A DNA stretch of 64,000 bases from Epiperipatus broadwayi (lineage: Eukaryota; Onychophora; Udeonychophora; Euonychophora; Peripatidae): assembly GCA_028023455.1 (NCBI GenBank), contig JAQFVV010006197.1, positions 20,517,254-20,581,253 of the forward strand. Direction: 5' to 3'. Made by a program: the position numbers and the translations under genes. The notes beneath the pieces were generated by a model, which was not told the DNA's origin, ran no database searches, and worked only from the letters and a program-made list of their open reading frames with translations. Of the stretch, positions 12,670 to 23,267 are shown piece after piece. How positions within the stretch are numbered: position 1 is the first letter of the stretch; each line of letters opens with the position of its first letter.

Positions 12670-14640
12670 TAACGTTATGTGATGTGATGTACTGTGGCTT
12701 CTCCTTAAACGAAGTAAAGAATATCTCAGCAATTATGCCAAGATAAACCTGTTAGCTTCTTTATTTTCCATTTCCCACTCTATAAATTTCCCCATATTCT
12801 GCTCCATCTCATTTCCACAACATAATCTTTGTCAACTCTATAGCCTTTATATTTAAATCCCCCTTATCTTTTCCCAAACACAGCATAAAAACCAATAATT
12901 CACTTTCTGTATAATCACTTTTTTCATATTTATTCTTCCATAACTTCATTATATGTACCCTTTCTGTTTTCAAGCATTTACATTCAATTAACAAATGCCT
13001 AATATTTTCTATTCCTTCCTTATATAATTTACAAAATAAATCACCCATATTTTTCCATTTACATGTATATTCTCTTGTAGCTAAAGATCCCATTCGAGCT
13101 TTAAACAATAAACTACTTTCCTTACTATTATCATATATTAACTCGCACCTAATATTCTGTTTATTTCTATATATATTTAAACTCTTTTTACTCTCCATAC
13201 TATTTCTCAATCTCTCTAACTCCCTATTCTTTATTAATAATTCTATTCTTTTATCCCATTCATTATTACTATAATATTCAACAATCCTCTTAACACAATC
13301 ATCCCATCTTTTATACAAATATACTGATATAAATTCTTTATCCAAATCTTTTTCATACCCCATTACATTTCTCACCCACTTTGTTACCTGCCCTTTACTC
13401 ATAACCCAATTAAATACTATTTTGGCTATTCTTTTATTATCCATAAACTGCAATCTACCAAACATTTTCATTTTACTTTTTGCATCTCTCATATAAAAAC
13501 TTGACCATCTCATTTCTCTTTGAATTGCCCCCCTTGCTGTCCATACAACTGCATCCAATGCATGTCTTCCTACTTCCCTTTGAACTTTTTCTAAATAATC
13601 TAATACCCCTTTACTAACACATAATGCATCATTACCATATGTTAACCCTGCTACTGCAACTCCCTTCCATATAATTCTAGCTACATCATATTTATTATAT
13701 GAAAACACTGTTAATTTCTTTATCAACCCCTTTCTTTTCTTTGCTTCATTTATCAATTTTTTCTCCCATTCATCCAAATAATTTTTCTGATTACTTAAAA
13801 TAATTCCCAAATAACTATATCTATTCACCACACTTAACTTAATATCTCCCAATAAAAATTCTACATCTTCTCTTTCCCCAGTATTAACCATCATTATATT
13901 TGATTTTTCTTCACTAAGTTTAATCCCCATCTCTTTACCAACCCTTGCACTTGTCCTCAACATAACTTCCACATCTTCTCTTCTTTCTGCACACAAAAAT
14001 ATATCATCTGCAAAAAAAAGACCTGACAAAATATATACTCCCTTACTACCTATTAACGGTATCTCTATCCCTCTTCCTAATCTTTCTATTGCTTTTTCCA
14101 TTTCACTCAAATACAACACAAACAAAATAGGTGACATAGGCCATCCTTGCCTTAGCCCCACTCATTTTTAACTTTAACTGATTCTATATTCCCTAATTGA
14201 TATATATAATAATTATTTTCATATAATTTCTTAATAATATCTATCAAAGCTTCATCCATTTCCAAATTTGCTAAACTTATCCATAATCTATTTCTACCTA
14301 CTCTATCATATGCCTTCTCTATATCTAGAAAACTCATATATAACTGTTTACCTAAATTCCTACTCATATCCATAAGTTGTGTAACTACAAATAAACTATC
14401 TCCTATACGCCTATCTAATCTAAAACCTCCTTGCATTTCCCCCACTATATTATTCCCTTCCATCCATTTTACAACTCTTCTAGCCACCATATATGAAAAA
14501 ACTTTATATAAAACTGATGTTACCGCTATTGGTCTATAATTATTCAACTTTCTATGATCCTTACCCTTTCCTTTAAATAATAATCTTACTCTTGTATTAC
14601 TCCAACTACTTGGAAAAACTCTATTCTGTGCCATTTTATT
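12670..14640 (-). mobile_element. LINE-A copy 1 (non-LTR retrotransposon, 5'-truncated)
   Basis: This is the best preserved element of the window. In minus orientation it begins abruptly near the RT fingers and runs through the RT and a C-terminal domain. It ends with a short 3' UTR (about 12808-12670) containing GGCATAATTGCTGAGATATT and a terminal CATCACATCACAT microsatellite. Immediately upstream, at 14640-14725, sits another LINE-A tail in the same orientation, with the same TTATGTGATGTGATG junction. A diverged second copy lies at 38480-39912. The clade was not resolved; the protein is a LINE RT rather than a retroviral type. Confidence 0.85.
12809..14634 (-). pseudogene. LINE-A reverse transcriptase ORF, one frameshift
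   Basis: Two overlapping reverse frames form one protein. 14634-14152 (160 codons) holds the RT fingers and palm: RLLFKGKGKDHRKLNNYRPI, then the motif A region LDIEKAYDRV (about 14300-14330). 14161-12809 (450 codons) continues with VGLRQGWPMSP, the catalytic FADD (14003-14014) and GIKLSEEKSNI, then SYLGIIL and LTYGNDALCVSK. A C-terminal LLFKARMG region is followed by a zinc-knuckle-like CKLY...H...C. The break lies at about 14155-14165, where the first frame stops in ...NEWG while the second supplies VGLRQG; a one-base deletion explains it. The second frame has no ATG start (its first codon is GTG). The 450-codon stretch has no other stop, so the insertion is fairly recent. It lacks the endonuclease and cannot be autonomous. 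Confidence 0.85.
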
Positions 14641-14730
14641 ATGTGATGTGATGATGTGATGTATTATGGCTTAAACGAAGTCAAGAATATCTCAGCAATT
14701 ATGCCCAGATAATACCATCTGGTGTTCCAT
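14641..14730 (-). mobile_element. LINE-A 3' tail fragment abutting LINE-A copy 1
   Basis: On the minus strand it reads GGCATAATTGCTGAGATATT, then a TTGACTTCGTTTAAG block, then CATCACATCATCACATCACA. It equals the 3' UTR of LINE-A at 12670-12760 and joins the 5' end of the copy 1 ORF. The two elements are thus head to tail. Confidence 0.8.
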
Positions 14731-15395
14731 AACGGAAGTAAAATTAGAACAATAAAATAAAACTTTAGTAAAATAGCATAAAACCTTCACATATATATAC
14801 ATCCAATACAACATTACCAAATTGACTATATAACAATACAATATATAAAACAAATAATACATATATTATATTATACAACTTTATACATATTGTTTTATAT
14901 AATTTTCTATTTATTTCCAATTGACCAATTGTTAATTTAATTTACTGAAATTTTGTAAATATGCATATAATTATTCAAGTTATTTTAAATGTAATATGTT
15001 TCATATATTTGTCTTCTCTTTGGATCGTTAATGTAACTTATTAATGGTTAAATATTTTTTGTAGCATTTATTTTATGTCAAATTTTCCAATCCCTCTTAT
15101 TCCACATCTTTTCCATATTTCCCTAAATTCACATATCAAATTTTACAATCTTTTTTATTCCTTTTTATTAATCCAAATCTCCATTCTAGACAAAATATTC
15201 AACAACTTTTTCTGAAATCCAACTTTAATGAACTATAAATTACCATTCTTTTAAAAACCTGTTTGGGTATTGCAATTCTTCTATATTATTATTATCTTTA
15301 TTTCCATCATCAGATAATCAAGAATTTAAATACTTAAAAAGAGCACTAATATATTATTACTTTCTGCCAACTATTATTCTTAAATTTGTAATCAT
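14731..15395. other. AT-rich DNA without recognised genes
   Basis: No coding or repeat-family match seen. Pyrimidine-biased text at 15060-15300 may be old LINE sequence but shows no motif. Confidence 0.5.
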
Positions 15396-15399
15396 CTTT

Positions 15400-15985
15400 A
15401 TCTAAGACAGTGTTTTAGACTTATTTTCATTTCAAAATTTACACAAATGCCATTAATTCTATTTAACATTAAGTTCATTCTCATTATGTACATGCATTTC
15501 CATGCAATCAGCAAAACAGATATAATGATCTTTGCTATCACAAATGCTTTCCATTCTCATTAAAATTACATCATTGACCCGTGACTTCATCTAAATAAAT
15601 GTCATATATCTTTTCTGTAAAGACTGTTTAAAATATTTTACTTCCTCAGCATAAGTAACCCCATTAAGTTCACCAAAAGTCATTATAGGATCAATGAAAA
15701 TATTATCTTCCATTCCTCATCCTACAAATGTTTAAACAATACTCTTTGTGATTGATACTTTCAAAATCCAAACTGATTTTTAGATGTCTACATGTGTGAC
15801 CTATTAGAAATATGTCTGCTCAAACCTCATATTAAATTCACACTTTATTACAGCAGTCTTTTTCTATAGAGAAATTACAACTACTGAAAGAAAATCCATT
15901 AATTATTCAAATTAAATTATAATTCTTTAAAATTTTAGTAATTCAGCTGGAATTTCATAAATTGTGTCTTTGCTACTTTTTCTCT
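15400..15985 (-). pseudogene. LINE-C RT fragment (fingers to catalytic motif)
   Basis: In minus orientation a block reads KSSKDTIYEIPAELLKF (about 15975-15920), the classic K(S/A)xGxDxIPAELLK block of APE-type LINEs. Further along, CFADCM (about 15515-15530) stands where the (Y/F)ADD catalytic motif should be, followed by ENELNV and FEMKIS. The second catalytic Asp is replaced by Cys, and stops interrupt all frames, so this is a dead copy. The lineage is similar to Jockey/CR1/RTE-type ORF2 proteins but was not resolved. Confidence 0.6.
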
Positions 15986-16002
15986 TAATATAGAATATAG
16001 AT

Positions 16003-16110
16003 CATAGGTTCTCAAACTTTTTCAGGCCACCGATCACTTTGCAAGACATAAATTTTGTAACCCCCCCCCCCTAAGTGTAACAGTTTTCCGCATTCAATCT
16101 GTTTGATATT
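16003..16110. mobile_element. hAT-like terminal sequence
   Basis: CATAGGTTCTCAAACTTTTT at 16003-16022 matches the consensus terminus of hAT-superfamily transposons (CAGNGGTTCTCAAACTTTTT type, from family knowledge), followed by GGCCACCGATCAC and a C run at 16061-16071. I could not find the mirrored right end within the next kilobases, nor a transposase, so this is a one-ended remnant. Confidence 0.55.
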
Positions 16111-17390
16111 TTTGATGTAAATAGCAACTAATGATACTGTACTGGATGATGCCTACCCCGTAATCCATATGATGCACACAAGATATAACATGATGTCAGT
16201 GTCACGCATCAGAATAAGACATCAACATAAATTCAATATCAATAATAAGAAGAAAAAAAAAAAAAATTTAAAGTTATTAAATTTAAGTTTAAATGAGTGA
16301 AATCAAACCAAAATTGATCAGATTTCCTTATTTCTTCCTACTCAAAACTCTAATATCCTGCTAATTGATACCACAACGTTTTGGGCGGTATATCTTTGAA
16401 AGGCTGAAACTAAACCTCACCTTTATGTGCCACTTTCGAGAAGGAAAAACACTTCCAAAAAGGAAATACCACTGCCAACAAAACAAAAAAACAAAAAACA
16501 AATCAGCATATTAATAAATTTTCAATAATCGCATACTGAGATTACAAAAATAATAATAATAATTTCACACAAAGTAAGTTTCTCTTTTCTCAAATAGAAC
16601 AGATAGAACAGTGTGTTAAAAGCAAACAACAACAAATCTATGTCTCAGCAGACATGCTAGCATTTCAGAAATTAATTTGGTAGAACTGTTTTAAAGTAGG
16701 AAAATCAAATAGTAATTTATAGAGAAACAAAAAATATATACAAATAATAAAAAAAATACAATAAAATTTATAGCAATAGGACATAATGTAAATAAAATAA
16801 AAAAATTATACCATCCGGCTTCCTTCTGGTTTCTTACCATTAACCATCTCTGAACTTAATAACTTTTAAGTACACTATAAAACATGACAACAAGGTGGCG
16901 AGGGCTTCCCTTCTTTACAGAAAAACGTAGGCATTAAGGTGTTCATCATCATCAGCTAACATCTGTTGCTACATGACAGCAGCATAGGAATCTAGCTGGA
17001 GCACTAACGTTGGGAGTTTATTTCAATAGCATTTTAATGATAAAATTTAGGCATTTTTATATTTCTCAGCTTTCTCTAGAAATCTTTATAATAATATCAA
17101 CAGCCACCCAAGAGTCGATCAAGCAATTCTGGGCAGACTATAATTTGAAGCTAGGCTCAGTTCTGCCTTCTTTCATAAAGTTTTCCACTGCTTTACAACT
17201 AGAATATTTCTCTTAGTTCAGCAAACCTTTAATCACCCAGCAGAACCAACAAACATAGCAAGGAAAACAATAAACTCAGAAGAGACCCTCACCCATCACC
17301 TGCTGAAAACATTTTACAGCATATCTATAACAATACAAATTCAGTACTCCTCTTTCACAACTGATCATAACACATTTGATATAGCTTTTT
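16111..17390. other. Less AT-rich unidentified stretch
   Basis: Contains locally GC-richer segments (16140-16210, 16370-16460, 16895-17015, 17100-17330) that may be the inside of the hAT-like insertion. A 68-codon frame at 17010-17216 has no family I recognise. No right terminus was found. Confidence 0.35.
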
Positions 17391-17394
17391 ACCC

Positions 17395-18310
17395 TTTTTT
17401 ATCTTTCACTTCTTTCATTTTCCACTCAGACCCTTTTAATTCCTCAAGGAGTTCCATTTTACATATAGTTTCTAATTTTAATACAATGGAAGCAGCATTT
17501 TCCATCTTTATAAAAGATTCAATACAAATCTGAGATTTTTCAAATTTTTAGATTCTCTCAGCTTCTAATCCTGACTTAATAACACTATAACTTCCTCTAT
17601 ATCACTTTCTTTAACATAATTTCTTTTCAGTTTACTTTTTTATACAGATCTTCATTGGAAACATTTTGCATCTATTGAGTTCTCAATATTTTTTTTACAG
17701 TACATTCTTTTAAATATCAAGATTCTTCTCATTGATTGCTTTAACATCACTCATGTTTCATAATTATATAATTTGCTTGTCAAAGATGTATAGTCTAATA
17801 AATCTGATTTGTTTTACAATTTAATGAATTTACTTTACCAAATTCTGTCTATACTTGTATACATACTGTGACTACAATTACTCTAAATTTAATTTTATTT
17901 CTTTGTGGCAGACAGATCTCTCACAGCTTTTCCAAGATATGCAAAATTTTCTATATTTTCTAGTTCAGTTCCACCAATTTTGACTTTTTCACTTTCATAT
18001 TCCCCCAAAAATATTCTTTTTGTTCACTCATTAAAAAAATAATTAAATGATTTATGACTCAGGTGATACTATGATATTCGAGCAGAGAAAGTGATAGATG
18101 AAATCACAAGTAATCCTTGAATCCAGTCATTCTCCATTGCACTTATTCACACAGGGCATTATTTAACATCTCTAGTATGAATTTCATCTTTTGCATTTTT
18201 CTTCAATCATCCATTTTTCAAAATGTGTGATATAATTGGTAAGATTAGATCTTGCTTTATGCCATTTCCAATTTCAAAACAGATTTCAATTTCTCAACAT
18301 ATACTAACAA
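17395..18310 (-). pseudogene. LINE-C RT fragment (motif B region to C-terminus)
   Basis: The minus strand gives GIKQDLILP (about 18270-18240), matching the GxxQGxxLSP motif. Then comes VKIGGTELENIENFAYLGK (about 17985-17925), matching the INGxxLExVxxFxYLG block that follows the catalytic site. A degraded Lys-rich C-terminal region extends to about 17400. Because this fragment covers the later part of RT while 15400-15985 covers the earlier part at lower coordinates, the two cannot be one collinear minus-strand element; they are separate copies. Inactive. Confidence 0.6.
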
Positions 18311-18324
18311 TTATTTTTGATTTA

Positions 18325-18513
18325 GAATTTGTCCACCTTATTTCAAACACTTGTAATTTTTTTTATTGTATTATTTATATATTTATTTTATTTTGAAATT
18401 ATACCATAGCTCTGAGGAAGTTTGAAGAACAGTTGAAACGTTGGATTGTGTATGTATATATGTAATAAATTTTTTATTTGATAAAAAGTATTTGAAGTAA
18501 GGTGGATAAATTG
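18325..18513. repeat. Small inverted-repeat element with hammerhead-like core
   Basis: 28-nt ends at 18325-18352 and 18486-18513 are inverted copies (AAGTAAGGTGGATAAATTG on the right end) with few mismatches. Inside lies CTGAGGA (18412-18418), then 16 nt, then GAAAC (18435-18439), which are the two conserved strands of a hammerhead ribozyme core (CUGANGA and GAAA). The stem II pairing between them is weak. Such motifs are known from Penelope-like elements and related small retroelements (established knowledge). Catalytic competence is not shown. Confidence 0.6.
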
Positions 18514-20900
18514 TATTTATATAAAAATATTGCAGCAAAATAAAGGCAGTGGTAGATTTAGTTATTTGTGATTTATCTTAGATATTCTTTAAAATTTTAT
18601 TATCTTATTATCTATTCTGACTGAAACACTGACGGTCATCTTTTAATCAATGATATCAAAGCCTTTCTAAAATTCAACAAAACATGGCTCATCACTTCAT
18701 CCTTGAATATCATAATTTTTGCACTACAGTTTATTATTTTTTGTTTATAATGTAAATAAGATGAGAGGGAAGCCAGGGAGATATTTGCTTTGTAGTTAGG
18801 TTTTATAATTGTTTCATTTTTTATCTTAGAAACGAATAAAGAATTCATCTCTTAAAAGCACTGAAATGAGATATTTAAGATTAAAAACAACCCGAAACAG
18901 GAATATACATTATATATAGATATCTTCAAAGTAAACATGTAGTCAAAAGCGTTTCAGGAAAAAATTACTTTGCGGCGCCAGACGCTTAAGAGATATCCTA
19001 ACATGATGGAAAAAAATGTGCATTTTAATGGCTGTTACATTTTATAACGTGCCACCCGCAAATATACAAAAAAATATATATAGCCGATATAAAATTAAAA
19101 ATCAAATATCATAATAAAAGTTTGGTAATAATAAATTAAATTACATATACATTAAAATTCTGATATAATTTTAATATTTACACTAACATTATAACTCACG
19201 CATTTTTAAAAATAATAATAATAACCACAACTTTTTATACACCACCCCTCATTCATTCTTTCACAGGAATGATTCATTCATTCTTGTAAATGATATTAAC
19301 CGCATTTTTTTTATTTTTTTAATGCATATTCACTGATCGGAGTATTTGCTCACAAACAAATCAAATATTTAACTAAATAAAGCTTAATGTATTTACTTTG
19401 TTAAAATGTCTATACATACCATTATCACAGATAAATAGTTGTAGATAAACACCTTTGCATTACACTATACTACTATAAAAGCCATTTTGTTTTATTATTT
19501 GTTGATGAGCCTCGTTTTAGAAAATATCACCAGAAGTCGCCTTCTAATAAGGTAGAAGGAAAATGCATTTCTATATCAGCAATCCGATACCAATTATAAA
19601 TACTATAGAACACAAATATTACAACTATCAATAATTAAATGTGAAATTAGAAATGTAGGCACAAATTAAGGATAAAGCTTCATTTGAAAATCGTCTATTA
19701 ATAACAAAATTATTTAATTGTATTAATAGTATAGTGGTGTGTTTTCTGTTTAAATAGAGATTAAAATGGTAATTGGCCATTATTTATCAGATCACTAACC
19801 AAATTTTGCTATTGTATGATATATTCTGAGCTATATGATAAGTATTAATGAACTTTTTATATAATAGAATATTATCTTGATATATATTAAAAATAGTATA
19901 AGATATCTAGAAACAGATTACATGTAAATTAGAATGGATGAATATAAGTTGAATGTTTGCTGAAATATACAAAAAAAAGAAACTGAAATAAAATTCCAAG
20001 AGATAATTCCACAAACAATGTCATTATATTTATTAGTATTATTTAAAATTAAAAAATAAATTATAATTTCTAAGCCAGAGTTGTTAATTATTTTTATAGT
20101 TTTTACTATTATAATTTTTTCTGCATAATTAATTATGAGTTAGTATAAATCATAAGCTTTTATAATGATTTTTTCAAGGATTGATAGCAAAAGTTTGTCT
20201 TGCAAAGCCTGCTTTCTACCATAATACAAAAAGAGACACAGAGAAAATAATGCCTATGTCAGACATTAAACTGCATTTTATCCTAACTTTGACAAACATT
20301 TTTTTCTTTTTTAGCAGTTATGAGAGACTATATAAAAAGGGCTTACTTTCACTGATCCAAATTTCTTACAATTTAACTCGCAACAGCTTTTTCTTTTTGA
20401 AATCAACAAAACAAGATCACAGAGTCTTTCTTGCTTTTTGGAGTCACATATGAAAGCAATACTTTTAAAGTACTTAGCAACCTCTTCAAATCATGATTTT
20501 ATTTTGTTTGTTCATCTTGACAGTAACATTCTATAATTCTTTTTTTTTTTAAAAAAATAAGCCTACAACCCATTAGTAAGAAAGTCATACAATTTGTGCA
20601 AAATTTTTATTTCTTCTTCGAATCTGTTTTGTTGGCAGTATAGCATAGTTTCTTGTTATCAAGAAAAAAATCCAAAATTGGCATGAATAGTGCATGTATA
20701 AATAAAAATATTTCATCCATTTCTCTGTGAAATTAATTGAGTGTTTTTTATGATTTTTTTTATTTCTTTATTAGTAGTTAATGAAACATCTCTCTTCTCT
20801 CTGGTGTTTTTCAACTTTAAAATTTCATTCTTAAAAATATTCTTCTTTGAGCCAGCCTAGCAAAACTTACTTTCATTATTAAAATTATCCCAGAAGACTT
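18514..20900. other. AT-rich DNA without recognised genes
   Basis: No recognisable family. The 70-codon reverse frame at 18636-18848 and the 90-codon frame at 20181-20453 show no motif and are probably chance frames. Confidence 0.5.
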
Positions 20901-20979
20901 AGATTCAAAGATACATTATGGACATTTTATATTAGGATCCTAAACTCTCTTTCTAATGCAGTCAGTGGGAATGGGTATT

Positions 20980-22600
20980 TTATTATAAAGGCATAACATA
21001 GTTGTAAATCAACATTTGTTTGTAGCTTGCATTATTTATTGTTTCATTATCCATTATTTCCTGGAAAACGTAGAGTATAACCTCAAAGTATTTGCAGAGA
21101 CGCTTTACTGCTTTTATCTTTGTACTCTGCATGATTTTGAGTGTTGACTTAATAACCATAGGCTTTGCATTTTGAAGATTTCTCAGAATTGTACTGAATG
21201 AGGAAAACACATAATAAACATTGATGATTTTTAAAAAATATCACATTCTTTATATTCTGTTTCACTGCTTATATATATATATATCAAATGATGAGAAATT
21301 TTTGTAAAACATCGCTTTGTGTCAAACATTATAGATGAGTTGTTGTAATACTATAATTGATAAATTTATAGTTTCATTTTGTCTTTGTTTAGTGCTTGAA
21401 GAAATCTTCAATCAAACTATCTGCATATTTCTGGTTTATCTGGATAAAACTATGGATAGATTTTCTGAAAGGTATTGTATTCATTTTAAAATCAATCTCC
21501 ACATATTTCAGTATTTTTAAAATCTATACTAATATTCCCAAAACAAAATCCTATCATTCAGCTATATAAATTATTCTTATTCAGCTATGTGAATGATTCT
21601 CAGTAAACTCTGGTGAACGGTAGTTGTCATCATGTATGTGAATTCATTTTGCACAGTCAATGATCCAGAATGACTTTCCACATGAGGTTATATCTTTATG
21701 AATGGATTAATGATGCCCAGTAGTTTTGATAAGCCAAGGAAATATTTTAAATTGAAATCTTTATCTAATTGACATGACATTATTTCTCACAAAGCCATGT
21801 TCTGAGTCCCAAGGAATTTTTTGCAGTGAAGGATTCTCATCAATACTATTTTTGCTTTTCCTTATCAATGAGTAACAGAAATTGTTTCCTGCAAAATTTG
21901 TTTGCAGTTCTTTCCATTATAACAGTACCCTCAATGATTTTTAGATTTCATGAACACTAATTATTAAATGCATTCCACTAGTTAAATGTACTTTTATACT
22001 TTAATGAGAATCAATAGTATGACTAAAAATGTAAAAGCAACAATTAAAAAGTATGATCTTTTCAAAGAAAATAAAATAGCCATGAACAAGAATTTCATCA
22101 CTGTAGCCATTGTTATAAGAAAAAGATTCTTTATTGAAATTCAGTGATTCTAGCTTTATTATTACTGTTCTCATTGCATCAGACAGAATTATTTTTCCAA
22201 TATTTATTAAAAACTGAAATCCAATTTTAATCAGTTCTGGTACAGGGATTAAAGACTTTTTTTAACCATTCAATTTATCAGACTTAGTCTTATTTCATTC
22301 TTATCAATATACTCAACATTATTACCATAATCAATGTCCTTCCTTTCTGTCATGACTATATTCTTTTTAGCAATATCATTCTTAATCTTATTATATTTCA
22401 CACTTATTTACTTGGACTTCCTTCTATACTGGTGAAGCACTATCTTTATACTCATTTGGATTCTAAAAAAAGGTATCAACTTCAGATGACTCTGTGGAAG
22501 GTGTCAAATTATTTGTTTTGAGCTTTCCAAATAAAAGCAACACTCTTTTGGTTTCTTTCAATGCACCTTTATCTATTCCATTCTTTGTCTTTTTTTTTCT
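20980..22600 (-). other. Possible decayed coding sequence, unidentified
   Basis: Base composition on the minus strand is less monotonous than the flanks, and short coding-like runs appear. One is a 75-codon frame at 21210-20983; others lie around 21740-21960 and 22420-22560. They are separated by stops and never give a motif I can name. It may be an old transposase or retroelement, or nothing. I do not assign a function. Confidence 0.25.
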
Positions 22601-23265
22601 TTATTCATGAAATATTTCCTAGTCTTCTTACAAAATGCTTTTAAATAAAGGGTTACACTTTTAGTAAGAATGTTAAATTTCATATAATTTACATAAAAAT
22701 TTTATATTCTACACTTAGGCTGTTATTCCATTATTTTTGCAAATGGTTAACTAACGCATTTTTTTGAAATGTAAGAAATAGTTGAACATATTGCAATTGA
22801 TATTTGCAATATTTTTTATTAAATCACATTTATTGCTTTATTTAAAACAAACAATATAAAGTTTGACAATTTATTGTTAGTAAGTATTGCACTTTTAAGT
22901 TAGTAAAGGTATTTAAAAATTTGAATTTAATTCCATTTTCATCTTTAGTTTATATAAAAAAAACTTTGTTTACTAGTAATGTAAAATAGTTTTACTGTTA
23001 ATACAGCACTTATGAAGATTTTTCAAAGTTTTTAAGCATTGTTGAATTTAATGCTAGCTTTGTTGGAATAATTATTGAAATTAAAATGGCTACCATTAGT
23101 CAGTAAATGATTTATTTGTGTTATTATTTATTTCATAATATCTTCCATTATAATAACATATTTTTCTCTAAAAACTTGTGTTTTTATTAGGAAATAGTCC
23201 TGCAATTAGTGTTTTTAAAAATGGATTAAAAAGTGATATTTGATTATAACAAACCTTTTGGATAT
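22601..23265. other. AT-rich DNA without recognised genes
   Basis: Featureless A/T-rich sequence just outside the 3' end of LINE-B copy 1. Confidence 0.5.
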
Positions 23266-23267
23266 TT

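Noticed and set aside
20980-22600. Decayed transposase (hAT or zinc-finger type)
   Set aside because: Short coding-like runs are present, but no catalytic or zinc-binding motif could be identified, so no family was assigned.
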